Assembly: GCA_029990175.1 (NCBI GenBank)
Contig: JARKIP010000053.1
Location: forward strand, 13,472,001-13,536,000
From: Petunia secreta
Taxonomy: Eukaryota; Streptophyta; Magnoliopsida; Solanales; Solanaceae
Length of the DNA stretch: 64,000 nt
Direction of reading: 5' to 3'
Shown here: piece after piece, positions 34,928 through 46,817 of the stretch
Position numbering within the stretch: position 1 is the first letter of the stretch
Layout: every line of letters begins with the position of its first letter
Notes under the pieces: model-generated
Seen by the model: only the letters and a program-made list of their open reading frames with translations
Told to the model about the DNA's origin: nothing
The model's database searches: none
Program-made: the position numbers and the translations under genes

Positions 34928-36205
34928 TGATCTTAGGATAAAAATGCATGCATGTCTATGTGTTTTACCCCAACTTTGGTGTACTGTAGATATTTTAAAT
35001 GATGGAAGAATGGTTGATTAAGCTAATTGGTTGAGTTGATGTATAAGAAACTACGGGTAAGAAGAGGATGTAATTTGACAAAGAATTGAGCTAAAATGAT
35101 AAAATATTGAAGAATCAATCTAAAGTCATCCCTCACATAGGCAAGCATGATATTTAGAAGATTTTTTTATGGGAAAAAATAAAGTTCAAGTAGTAAGCGA
35201 AGGCCCCAAATTACAGCCAAAGCTGTGAAGCAAAAATAAATAAATAAATAAATAAATAAATAAAATTGTAAGCCAACCAGAATTCCATGTAAGGCATTGT
35301 CATAACATGAGAATTCCATAAGTTTCACCCAAGTCCCATGCAAGGCATTAGGAAAGGATAAGGCAAAGTTTCTATACACAGTTGAAGTAAGTTCAAGTTC
35401 GTAGGATCCTTGAAGCCAATTCACAAGACGAATCAAAGAGTTTTTCTCTGCTTTCATCTTATAGATCTCGTTTTATCAATTATTTTCATTTTCATGATTT
35501 TAGTTATGAATAGCTAAACTTCTCATCTAGAGTTTTGATTGAACATTTTGTTGTTTGAATGACAATATTTTTTATAATTGAGTTGTCCCTATAGTTCTAA
35601 TTGTTCATCTATATTTTTTCTTGTGATTGATTGAAGTGCCCTTAATTAATTTGCATATATACCTTTTGATACTTGAGAAAGGTTTTTATGGTTAGATAGT
35701 TGATGAACAATGACACTTCTAAATAATTAATCAAAGATAGTTGTAAGGATTTAAAAATGGGATTAGGAATAACAAACCTTTGTCGTAGATCATTTTACTT
35801 ATCACCTAGTGTTAGTTTGGAAGAATAATTCTAGAAATTATTGCATTTAATCGGGATATACTTGTGGTATCTTGAAAGCTCCGATTAGTATAGGAGAAAA
35901 TGGTAAGATTGTTGAAAATTTATCAGTAAATCCAAACAATTGAGAAAATCTCTACCCTATGCTTTTTACTCTTTAAAACTAACCTTTATGTATTTGCTTG
36001 CTTTTAATTAATTCTTATTGTAGTTATTTATTAGTTAGAAATCATAAATTTTTACTACTTGGAAGTTGTTTTAGCCTAGTTGCTTAGCACAATAACTGGT
36101 TACAATTAACATTAAGCTCTCCGTGAGATTCAACTTCGGACTTAATCGGACTATATTTGCAATCGACCATTTTTCTTTTCGAGGACGAATTTTTGTGCGA
36201 GATCA
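34928..36205 (+). repeat. LARD-like element, 5' LTR
   Basis: Aligns to 39544-40933 but lacks an internal stretch of about 115 bases that in the other copy contains GTTATAAAAGC, a likely TATA box. It also carries an (AAAT)n microsatellite at 35230-35264. Confidence 0.75.
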
Positions 36206-36331
36206 AATTTTAGCATCGTTACCAGGGAGCTAATTGTTTAGTTTTTAGTTATAAATATTGCTTGGCTTTTAGCTTGAATACTTTTTAGGTCTTGTACGTA
36301 TTAATTTTATTTATAAAAATAAAAAGAATAA

Positions 36332-36820
36332 ATGCCATCTGGAAATTATGTAAGGCTAGGTGATGACTATCTCTATTGTGATCCTTTTTGTTCTAACTAT
36401 GGAAGAATTCACATGGGGCAACATTGTCAATCATATGTGTGGAATATGTGTGATATGTGTGGGGGCCAAAATGGTCAATTTTATGGCTGCACTTATATGT
36501 ATTACCCTTACATGAGTCGGTCTTTATTATGATGGTTCTGCTTTTCTTATATTGTTAATAGGAACAATGAAATGGAGGAAGCTGATATGACACACCAAGC
36601 TCACATAAGAGAGATTCAGGATATGTTAACGTGCCTATCGGAGAAAGATAAGTTCTTTTTGGTGATGGACACTGAGCAACAACAATAAATACAAAGGCAC
36701 GATGAAGCTAATCATAACTTGGAAGTTCAAGTGAGTCGATTAGTTGAAGTTTGTAATACTCAACAAGATAATAATGTGGATATTAGCCAAGAAATATTTC
36801 GAATTAGAGAAAGAAATTGA
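36332..36820 (+). pseudogene. Remnant reading frames in the LARD-like element
   Basis: A 66-codon frame at 36332-36532 begins MPSGNYVRLGDDYLYCD and is cysteine- and tyrosine-rich. A second frame from ATG 36572 to 36820 starts MEEADMTHQAHIREIQDM, is helix-forming with one internal stop, and could be a gag-like remnant. Neither matches a domain I know. Confidence 0.35.
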
Positions 36821-39543
36821 TGATATAATCGAGATAGTCAAGTGGCGTTTGATGATGCTCGTGTTGAGAAGTGGTACTATAGTCAGTTACGAACATTGAA
36901 GATGAAATTTTAGTTGACTCTGATTTTGTGGCATGAAGATGATGTCGATAATGGATTGAGGTTTGAGCGTATTTCACCTCGTTCCAGGTACTTCTCGACA
37001 TTACGTTTAATTGAGACATCAGAATCGGTACTTTTGAGCCAATGGAAAAGTCAAAGGAAGAGATGCATGGTGTGTATATTCTAAGATTCGAGTTGCCTTA
37101 TAGGCAAGATAGCATTCTTCATTCAAGGTCCAAGGGCAAAATAAGATACTTGATATTTGGCCCCCATGAGTTATACCACACCAGGATTACAACAAAAAAT
37201 TTGGAATCAAAACTAGGCATCTAATTTATAAACTCGAGGTGGTGGAAAAAGTGTTGATGTTCGGATGCATCGTGCCATGACAAGGCGGCGCGTGGAAGGC
37301 AACCCACGATTTTATTGAAAAATTGTAATAAAAAAGAAGTATACGTCACTCGTTTGCTTCTTGTTGCAGGATTGAGACGTCCGAGTGTAAATATGGGGTG
37401 GATGTATCTCATACCAAGGATGAAAATGACTTGATTGAAGGAAGTCTAAATACCCAATCGATGGATTCGTAAGACGATTCAATAACAAGTGTGCAAGTAC
37501 TTCAATCTTAGAGCCCCAGGGAGTTTCTATATCACCATTCATTTTTATTTTAATGTATCGAGGGCAGTGCATGTGTTGTAAGTGTGGGGTGAGAGCCTTC
37601 CAACATGTTATAATCTCCTTTAGTTTTTCTTTCTGCCTTTGATTTTTCCACGATATATAGTTTGAAGCGGGTGTAGGTAGTTTTTTTTTTTTTATTTCTC
37701 AGAGAGAACTCTTATGTGTTTCTTGTGGCGTGTTTTATGCTAATGTTTAGGCCTAAGCATGTGGACTACACCTTTCTTCATTTTCTATTGATACATGCCT
37801 TTAATGTTGAGTTTCTTTATCATGACGCCTAAGGTCATGTCTTGACTCATGCATGTGCTTTTCATGTTTTGTCATGAAATATTAGTAAATTTTCTCGTCC
37901 TTGATTTGATTAGAGCGTTGGAATATATCCATCTTGAGTGAAGTGTATGCCATATATGTTTGAGGTTTGATGTTATTTTGTGCATATCACTTGATGTCTA
38001 AAACTCATCCGGAGTGTGTTTAAAGTGAAATTCTATGTCTTGCTAGTGTAGGAAGTGATATAGACGTTTCATCGATCAACCTGAATTTTTTTGTGTCTAC
38101 CAAATGAGAATTGATCTTAGTTAGCCCTTTGAGCATGAAATCCTTTTCCTTAGCACCCACATTACAAGCCGTACCATTTTTATTTGAATAAATAATCTTT
38201 GAAACCCTTACCTTATTTGAGAATTTGTAATTGTATGAGTTGTGAAAGCTAGAGCAGGGGTACAATTGGATTTTAAAGTGGAGTTGTTGCTTATGCATAA
38301 AATTGTACGTTTATGTTAAACAATTTATTATGGTTGGGGTCACAAGAAATACAATAATTACGACAGAAAGTAAATAAATATGATGAAAACATTAATAAGT
38401 AAAGCAAGACGAAATAAGCAAGAAAAGGTGGAGTAATTCTTATTCCTTGAGAATAGCCGGATTTTATGGTGAATCACCTCATGTACAATACAATGTAAGA
38501 ATAGGTATTTATAGTAGAGATACCTAGTCCTAAATAAGGTAAGACTAATAAGGCTATGGACCTATAACTCAAGGCGGTGGTATATACAAAATCCTAACTA
38601 GGAGACTGTAAACCCTAGGCGGTAGAATATATACTCTGCGTCCTATGACCGTGCTGCCTAAATGGTTGTTGGCTTCAGGAACGGGCATGTATCCTCTGCG
38701 CCTGGTGACTTGCAAGATAAACATAGTCTCGCTAGCGGGACCCGTGTCCCCATAATCGTATGTGGCGTATTTTTGTCCATACATCTGTTGAGAAGGAAGA
38801 AGATGCATCGTTGTGAACCATTGGTAAAAAATAAAAGAGGAAAAGAAATATGTTGCATATTTGAAAAGCAAAAAAGAAAAATTCCCTGCCAATGATAGCT
38901 TGTGTTCTAAAGAAAAGGGAATAGCGTATTGTTAGTGAACTTGGGAACTTAGAAAGTCTTGTTGAGAAAGAGAGAGTGCATAAAAAAGTAGTATATTAAA
39001 GTGCTCAAAGAGGTGTAGTCACTATCCAAAGTGTATCCGTTCGGAAGCTTACATTACAACCTATTAAAGTCCTATTTGATCTTAGGCTAAGTGAGCTTAC
39101 ACTAGTTGAGTTCTATACCAAGGGAAGCATATGGTACACCTTGTGTGGCACATGAAATCGTTATTGAGAATGAGTGAATCCTTTCAATTTTAAGTCCCTA
39201 ATTATTCTTGAATATTTATGTGTGCTGGGACAATGTCTCTTGTTGACTGGTGAGCGCACAAGACTTACGAGGAATAGATGAAGTTATTAGACCTCTAAGC
39301 TGAAATAAATGGGTGAGTCTCAGGAAGTACTATTGAGTTCAGTCTTGAGGTTAGGATGTCATGAGGATATGCTAACATTATTTTAAATCTTTTTGGCATG
39401 AATAAACTCGAGAAAATACATGAAATGTGCATATGTAAGCTCTAAGAGTTGGTATAAACCATTGCAATAGGTAATATATCATTTCTTCGTGGTTAGTTTT
39501 GGTTTGCTCAAGTACGAGCAAAGGTTTAAGTGTGGGGTGGTGA
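36821..39543. other. Interior of the LARD-like element, mostly non-coding
   Basis: No conserved domain was seen on either strand. A second purine tract, AAGTGTGGGGTGAG, near 37580 resembles the one before the 3' LTR, so the interior may itself be composite. Confidence 0.45.
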
Positions 39544-40933
39544 TGTTAAACCAAAAATACATATATTTTTATACGTTTTACCTCTAGTTTGGTATATTCT
39601 AGTTGTTTTAAATGATTAATAAGTCGTTGGTTGAGCTAATTGGTTGAATTTTGATGTATAGAAAGCTACGAATGAGAAGAGAGTGCTATTTGACCAAGAA
39701 AAGAGCTAAAATGATACAAATTTGAAGAATCAATCCAAAGTCATGCCTCATATTGTCAAAGCATGATACTTAGACAAATTTTTGATGTGGAAAAAATGAT
39801 GTTCAAGTAGTGAGCTAAGGCCCCAAATCATGGCCAAAGCATAAGAAGCAAAAAGATAAAATTTGTGAGCCAACCAGAATTTTATTTGTGAGGGATGACC
39901 GTAGCATGGGAATTGTGGAATTTTCATCCAAGTCCCACACGAGGCATGGGAAAGTATAAGGAAAAATTTCTGTAATTTTTGTTATGAGGGGCAGTGGGTC
40001 ATTTTACTTGAGGACGTGTTATAAAAGCTTCCAACCATCATTTCGATTCTATTCTTGACCTGAAAAGGCTAGAACATCATTGTTGAAGCAAGTTCAAGTT
40101 CGGGATCCGTAAAGTCCATCCACAAAATGAATCAAAGGGTTTTCTCTACTTTCATCTCATGGATCTTGTTTTATCAATTGTTATTATTTTATCAGTTTAA
40201 TTATGAGTAGCTAAACTTTTCATCAGTTTAATTATGAGTAGCTAAACTTTTCATTTAGGGTTTTGATTGAACCTTTTGTTGGTTGAATTTACTGACAGTA
40301 TTTATAATCAAGCCGTCTCTATGATTCTATTTGTTTATCTATATATATTTTTTTGTGATTGATTGAAGGGCTTAAATTAATCGTGATGATATACTTTTTG
40401 ATACTTGTAAAAGATCTTAAGGTTAGATAGTTGATGAATGACACTTCTAAACAAGTAATCGTAAGATAGTTGTTTGAAAGCGAGGTTAGGAACAACGAAG
40501 CTTTGTCATAGTGAGTCATTTAGTTTGTTGATCACCTAGTGTTAACTCGGGAGAATAATTTTAGAAAATTATCACATATAAACGGAGACACTTGTGGTAA
40601 CTTGAGAGCTCACAATCAATAGACGACAAAACGACAAGATTGTAGGAAATTTGTCAATAATTCATCCAGCAATTGAGAAAATTTCTACCCCTTTTTACTC
40701 TTTGAAAAGAATCTTTATATTTATTTACTTGATTTAAATAGTTATTACTTTAGATATTCATTAGTTAGAAATGATAAGTTTTACTACCTAAAATTTTTGG
40801 AGCCTAATTGCTTGACATAATAACTAGTTATAATTAACGTTAAGCTCTTTGTGAGATTCTGACTCCGGACATAACTAAATTATATTTGCAATCAACCATT
40901 CGTACATTTGAGGACGAGTTTTGGGCGAGATCA
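39544..40933 (+). repeat. LARD-like element, 3' LTR
   Basis: Starts TGTTAAACCAAAAATACATA. It contains the TATA box absent from the 5' copy (near 40018) and a 31 bp tandem duplication (about 40191-40252, unit including TTAATTATGAGTAGCTAAAC) that the 5' copy lacks. Confidence 0.75.
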
Positions 40934-40938
40934 ATAAC

Positions 40939-41770
40939 TTATCTCAAATTGAATTACTTTTATAATTAGATTTTTGTTCTGATCTTAAGTAACACCTTCA
41001 TATTTCTCTCCCTCTCGATATTCATAACAGCATGGTTTGATAATTTTTATCCAGTTATGTCATCACCATTACAATCACAATAATTCTATATTACTTTGTG
41101 CAATCAAATTTGGTCATAAGAATGTGGATGGACCACTGGTTCATAAAATGACAAAACTATAGCCTATAGGAACTGTATGACATCCTTGTCAAAATTTTAG
41201 GACGAAAGCAACCTCATAATTATCTTTGAGTTAACCACGTCGTATGAGACTTGGCATCTACCTATAAATATTAATTATTTGTGTATTTCTTGTCTTGAGA
41301 CGTATCTTAGTTATTTAAAGCGCAAAAATATATGAGAAGAATATTTCAATCTAACTGGCATTATAATGCAAAGCGTCAATTTATTTAAGCAACAATGTAA
41401 TACATCTCACTGTGCATATCCATACAATGTTTTATTCGATTACTTTTTTGGATTAAATTCAAATATTTAACTCTTATATAGAGGAAAATTGTGTATAGAT
41501 ATAGGCATTCATCCTTGTATACAATACTTAAATGCTTAAACCTTATATACAATGAAAATCGTATATAACATATATATTTTTTTGATTCTAGTATATTGGA
41601 TTTAAGTGTTTGTTTTTTAAATATAGATAATTTAGCTGTACTTGATCAAATTAATATAACTTGAAATGAAAGTAACGAAAGGTAATTTATTTTTATAATG
41701 TGAAATTTCTTATTTATTAAAATCTTACAATGTTATCAAAAGAGTGTAAATAAAAAACAACATCGTTTAA
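40939..41770. other. AT-rich intergenic, no gene recognised
   Basis: No ORF, repeat or terminus I can support between the LARD-like element and element 2. Confidence 0.5.
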
Positions 41771-41773
41771 TAG

Positions 41774-42988
41774 TGTATAGGTCGGATTTTGTCCGATCAC
41801 ACTGATGATACGTGGTCAACTACGTGGCAAAATGAGAGTAGTTATCGGAGACAACGCTTACGAAGTCGATGAAAGGCAGCGTTGATTGATTACGCTTGAT
41901 CGATTCAACTAAATCATGATCAGATGACATCAAAGATGCGTTACAATGGATAAGAATGGTTGATCTTATCCCGTTTTTGTCGGACCGTATTCGGCGGAGT
42001 TTGTTGAACGTGGGCAACTGCACTGATAAAGAAACGTGTGAAAGTAGAATTTCACTAGGGATGAACACTCAGCATTACTCCTCTATAAATAGGTCCCAAT
42101 TCCCCTACTTGTAAACTTACGTTCTACTGAACAAAACAAATCCCTTTATTTTACTGCTATATCATCATCATTACTATCATTCATACCATCATTACGCCAC
42201 CACCATTGTAATTAGTGTACTTGTGCAATCACTGCTTGGTTCAACTCTGGAAGGAGGATTCTTTTCTTTCAACAGAGCATAAGCCTTCGATCAATCAATA
42301 CAATAAGCTTTATCGCTTTCATTTATTAATTCGCTATTTGTTCAATTGTTTATTTGCTATTTCAGTTGCTCGTCGTGTTTATTTATCGTCGTTAATCTTG
42401 TTGATTGTTTAAAATTGCTTTGATTGTAACATCGATTAAACAAGATTATTGCTCGGTTATTAAGTCATATTTTCATCGTTTTGATTAAGTAAATCATCAT
42501 TTGATTCATACTATCCTGCTCATTTATCATTTATTTTCATCGTAGTTCTATAAAATTATCTTTCATTAAATTTTAGTTGAAGTCATCTGCTCGATACGAA
42601 GTCAATTGATAATTAAATACGTGTTCGATAAATCAACACATATCTACTTTGCTCGTAGTTTATTTGTTCAGAATTAATGAGAATCAATCGTTCGCAGTCA
42701 ATTATTTGCTCTATAGCAATCGATAAACTTGTCACTTGTCTTCGTTTATTCGATCATATCTTTGCCCTCGAATCAAGTTTGTTATTTTGTACATTATTGA
42801 GTTCATTATTGTTTGTGCCCTCGAATATGTAATTTGTATATTAACATGGGCAAAGTATTCGCTAAATCGATCACCTGTTAACGTAAAGCCGCATATCAAT
42901 CGATCGAATCAAGATATAAACGGCCGCCTAAGGTTCAACTAAATATAAATTTAATTGTAATACCTGAAATCAATTTTTAGGATATACA
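41774..42988 (+). repeat. Element 2 5' LTR
   Basis: Starts TGTATAGGTCGGATTTTGTC (like element 1's TGTAT start) and ends GGATATACA directly before the primer site. No second copy is in the window, so the start is assigned by analogy. Confidence 0.65.
42083..42092 (+). promoter_or_regulatory. TATA box in element 2 LTR
   Basis: CTATAAATAG within the LTR, the same word as in element 1's promoter, about 310 bases after the LTR start. Confidence 0.6.
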
Positions 42989-43009
42989 ATTTGGGGCCAA
43001 TGTGGGGCC
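42989..43009 (+). other. Element 2 degenerate primer-binding site
   Basis: TTTGGGGCCAATGTGGGG occupies the place of element 1's TTGGCGCCGTCTGTGGGG and matches most of it. Confidence 0.55.
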
Positions 43010-43074
43010 TAGGCAATCGATTTGTTTCGAGATTTGATCGTTGGTACTACTTACGTTCGTTTTCTTGTTTTGCA

Positions 43075-43263
43075 ATGGCAGATGAACACAACATTGATGT
43101 CGCCACCGCTTTGAACGGCCAACAACAGCTTAATCCCAATGGTGGGGTTCAAGCTCCAGCGGCTGAAGAAGTGGTCGATGAATCAATCCAGCACGAGCAG
43201 GATCTGCCTCACGACCACGTTCCTATTGGTTCACAGTTGAACGTACCTCAAGGACGGCGCTAA
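43075..43263 (+). pseudogene. Element 2 Gag N-terminus only
   Basis: MADEHNIDVATALNGQQQLN parallels the MADNGG... start of element 1 Gag. After about 60 residues it stops at 43263 and the next recognisable sequence is the region just before RT, so the gag domain and protease are deleted. Confidence 0.7.
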
Positions 43264-43269
43264 GCAATA

Positions 43270-44570
43270 GCAATCACAGCCACCGGAGTCTGTGGTCGAA
43301 GATGACAAAACGGAGCCAAGTCCAACGGCTAAGGACTCCGCCATGATTTCGGCATGCGTTAGGGAACCGAACAAGCAGAAAGCAGGAGACTCTACGATAG
43401 AGGAGTTAGAGGAAGTAGTGTTGTTCGATGATAAGACAGGTCAAAAGGTGTATGTTGGGGCAGAGTTAAATCCCGAAATGAAGTAAAAGGTCATATCTTT
43501 TCTCAAAGATAATTCTGATTGTTTTGCTTGCTCCCACGCGAACATGATAGGAATCGATCCCAAAGTTGCTACGCATAAGTTGAGCGTTGATCCAAAACAT
43601 CGACCAGTGAAGCAAAATAAGCGACCAAATGGTGGTTTTCGAAGGAAAGTTATCAAAGATGAAGTAGACAAGTTGTTGATGAATGGATTTATCAAGGAAG
43701 TTAAGTACCCGGAGTGGTTGGCAAACACTGTTGTTGTACCGAAGATGAATGGAAAATGGAGAGTGTGCGTCGATTACACCGATCTAAACAAAGCTTGCCC
43801 GAAAGACTCATTTCCATTGCCTCACATGTTAGTTAAGTCATTGGAGGAAAAGATCATCTGAATCACTTGAAAGAAACATTGCGATATTGAGGCAGTTCAA
43901 CATGAGGCTAAACCCGAAGAAATATGCGTTTGGGGTCGGATTCGGCAAGTTCTTAGGGTTCATCATATCACAGGGAGGGATCGAAGCCAATCTGGACAAG
44001 ATCAAAGCAATAGAAAGCATGCCCAAAGAGCTGACAACGGTGAAAGAAGGTCAACAACTGACTGGTCGAGTAGCCTATCTCAGCAGGTTCATCTCAAGGT
44101 CATCTGAACGATGTCACAAATTCTTCTCAGTGCTAAAGAAGAACACTAGCTTTGATTGGAAGGCGGAATACAAACAAGCCCTCAAAGAATTGAAGCAATA
44201 CTTGTCCAATCCTCCATTGCTTTCAAAACCGATCGAATGAGAAGTGTTGCTGATATATTTGGCTGTTTCTGAAGTAGCTGTGAGTGTAGTCCTCGTTCGC
44301 GAGGACGGAGCTAAACAATTTCCTATTTATTATGTTAGCAAAGCATTACTTGATGCGGAAACAAGATATCCACACTTAGAAAAACCTGCACTTGCACTAG
44401 TTATAGCAGCACGAAAACTAAGACCATATTTTCAATATCATGCTATATCTGTCATAACTACTTTTCTTTTACAAAGTATTTTACATCGGCCGGATCTCTC
44501 CGGACGATTGATGAAATGGGCGGTCGAGCTGAGTGAGTACGATATCACTTACCAGCCTCACACTAATTGC
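43270..44570 (+). pseudogene. Element 2 RT and first RNase H, catalytic core missing
   Basis: Reads GDSTIEELEEVVLFDD, NMIGIDPKVATHKLSVDPKH, YPEWLANTVVVPKMNGKW and NKACPKDSFPLPH. Then (43830-43860) it jumps to a segment equivalent to element 1's DHLSHLREAF, followed by MRLNPKKYAFGVGFGKFLGF. The omitted block of about 85 residues includes the YxDD active site. The RT-linked RNase H follows (LLIYLAVSEVAVSVVLVRED, YYVSKALLDAETRYPHLEK). At about 44570, DITYQPHTN joins directly to sequence that lies after the second RNase H in element 1. Stops at 43484 and 44238 add to the damage. Confidence 0.82.
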
Positions 44571-45707
44571 CTTTTAGACAACCGACTCTATAGGCGAATG
44601 TTCAATGGCCCTTTAGCAAAGTGTGTTGGGCCAGATGACACAAGTTATGTGATGAAGGAAGTTCACGAAGGCGAATGTGGCAATCATTCTGGAAGAAAGT
44701 CGTTGGTACGAAAGCTAATCAGAACCGGTTACTATTGGCCAACGATGGGAGATGATGCAAAGGATTTCGTTCGAAAGTGTGATAGATGTCAACGGTATGG
44801 CAACCTCATACATCAACAATCGGAGCCTCTTTATTCGGTCACGTCACCGTAGCCGTTCATGAAGTGGGGATAGATTTAGTTGGGCCGCTACCAACCGTGC
44901 CCGGTGGGGTAAAATTTATATTAATTTTAACTGACTATTTTTATAAGTGGGTGGAAGCAGTTGCGTTAGCGAAGACAAGAGCAAGAAGTTATCAAATTCA
45001 TCCATCAAAACATTTTGTGCCGTTTTGGGATACCGAAGGAAATCACCTGTGACAATGGAAAACAATTAGTTGGGAAACAGATTACATCCTTCTTCAAGAA
45101 ATGGGGAATCAAGAGGATTGCATCGACCCCATATCACCCAAGCGCAAACGGACAAGCTGAATCTTCGAACAAGACAATAATGGAATACTTGAGGAAAAGA
45201 ATGGATGAATCAAAGGGTAATTGGCCGGATGAACTCCCAGGTGCGCGGTGGGCTCATCGAATAGCGGTGAAAAACAGCACTTGTTAAACTCTATTTTCAC
45301 TTGTCTACGGAGCAGAAGCTTTGATTCCGGTCGAAGTGGGCAACCCAAGTCTACGGTTTGCACATTCAACAGATGAGTCAAATAAAGAGGCAATGATGGT
45401 AGAGTTGGAACTGCTCAAAGGCAAAAGGAATCTAGCTTTGGTTCGAATACAGGCACAAAAACAAATGGTAGAAAATTATCTCAACAAAAAGCTAAAGTGC
45501 AGAAATTTCAACGTAGGTGATTATGTGTTAAAGATAAAGCCGCCAAAGAAATATGAGCCTAATGATGGCAAATTGGACTCAAATTGGGAAGGGCCTTATC
45601 GGGTCAAAATAGTGGTTGGAAAGGGCTCATATCAGCTCGAAACAGTAGACGCAAAGCCAGTCGACTTCAATTGGAACATTACACAATTTAAGAAGTATTA
45701 TTTTTGA
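44571..45707 (+). pseudogene. Element 2 integrase
   Basis: HHCC domain VHEGECGNHSGRKSLVRKL through KCDRCQRYG; core with EITCDNGKQLVGKQ and YHPSANGQAESSNK; C-terminal VGDYVLKIKPPKKYEPNDG and NWEGPYRVKIVVGKGSYQL, ending at 45707. Breaks: a TAG near 44852, frame changes around 44900-45010 that affect the first catalytic Asp region, and a TAA near 45287. It is the best preserved sense domain of this element. Confidence 0.85.
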
Positions 45708-46817
45708 AAACGCCACGGTATCATATGATCGAATTTTACTTTCTCTCTTACGTAAATTTTCTTATTTTTTCCCTCTATCGGGCACATTTGTTTATCACTT
45801 ATTTGGTACTAACAACTTTAGATGATATGCATAGTTGGAATCGAATGATGACAAACATCACCCATGAATACTTGAGCCCGAAACACTCTAATCGGGGTAG
45901 ATAAGTCTGACGAATACTCTAACGTGGTCTTCATTTTTAAGGCTTTCCCCTATTGTTTCTTTCTTCAACGTGTTCCTTTCAGATATCGTTAAACGAAGTC
46001 CAGTGTTCAACGGCTCATACTTCACACCCAAACATTGGGGGGATGGAGGTAGTAAGGTGATCGCGCACTCAAGGACTGGGGATTGCCCAGAAACTGGAGA
46101 TTTCTTTCGAAGATGAAATCGTGATCATTTGAAGAAGAAACTGGGGACTTGCTCGAATCCGAAGGATAAGTTCAAGCTCCAATGTTTTCAAGCACTCACA
46201 CTGGGGATTGTTTGTTTAGATTAAACATAGGAAAAATGTATACGGTCCATTAGCGATCAAGGCAAAATGTAATATGGTAATGGCCACATTTTGTAATCGA
46301 TCGAATTGATTGATCGAGTGATATATCAAGCTCCCCACAACGGCCAGTACTTCAATGAAATGCAACACTTTTTTCATTTTATCTTATCGATCCTTGCATT
46401 GTTGAATTTTACAATTTCGATGATGACTAAGTGTTAAATCGCGAATTTCCGAACTTGAAATGTTCGAAGAGTGCACTACATGAAAATGAAACGTCATTCT
46501 TCACTACGCGCTAAGTACATTGGGCCCTAATCTCTTCATCTTTTCCAACGTCTACTGCTAAAAAATTAGAACTCGAACAGTTGAAATAACTTGTCTTTCG
46601 GAAAAAAGCCGAGACAAAACTCTATCTTCGAAAAAGAAATACTTGAAGCAGTAAGCGGAAAAGAAGTCATAAATAAAAATTTGTTCATTCGAATATAATA
46701 TTTACACCAATTGGCCAACGACCTCATCGTCCCTAAAACAAAACCGACCACAACTATTGGTCGAAAAAGTTGGGAACTTGAACAAAATGGACAAAATAAA
46801 ATCAAGTTTTAGAGCTT
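45708..46817. other. Spacer between integrase and antisense gene of element 2
   Basis: Counterpart of 19834-20594 in element 1. No conserved ORF seen. Confidence 0.55.

Larger units (their letters stand above)
34928..40933 (+). mobile_element. Old LTR element with little coding capacity (LARD-like)
   Basis: Two long direct repeats, 34928-36205 and 39544-40933, flank a 3.3 kb interior. The left repeat is followed by TAGCATCGTTACCAGGGAG, close to the Athila-type primer site. The right one is preceded by AAGTGTGGGGTGGTGA, a purine-rich tract. Both fit LTR polarity on the plus strand. The interior has only short decayed frames and no pol domain. Flanking pentamers (ATAGT left, ATAAC right) do not match well, so the exact ends or the duplication have eroded. 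LTR divergence by eye is high, indicating an old insertion. Confidence 0.78.

Noticed and set aside
36332..36532. Small cysteine-rich protein gene
   Set aside because: No signal peptide, no defensin-like spacing, and it lies within a decayed LTR element directly after the primer site, so it is more likely an element remnant.
38569..38895. Overlapping frames on both strands near 38.6-38.9 kb
   Set aside because: Both strands are open over the same bases with no recognisable domain; likely chance within the LARD-like interior.
34923..40938. Perfect target-site duplication for the LARD-like element
   Set aside because: The flanking pentamers ATAGT and ATAAC differ at two of five positions, so no duplication is claimed.
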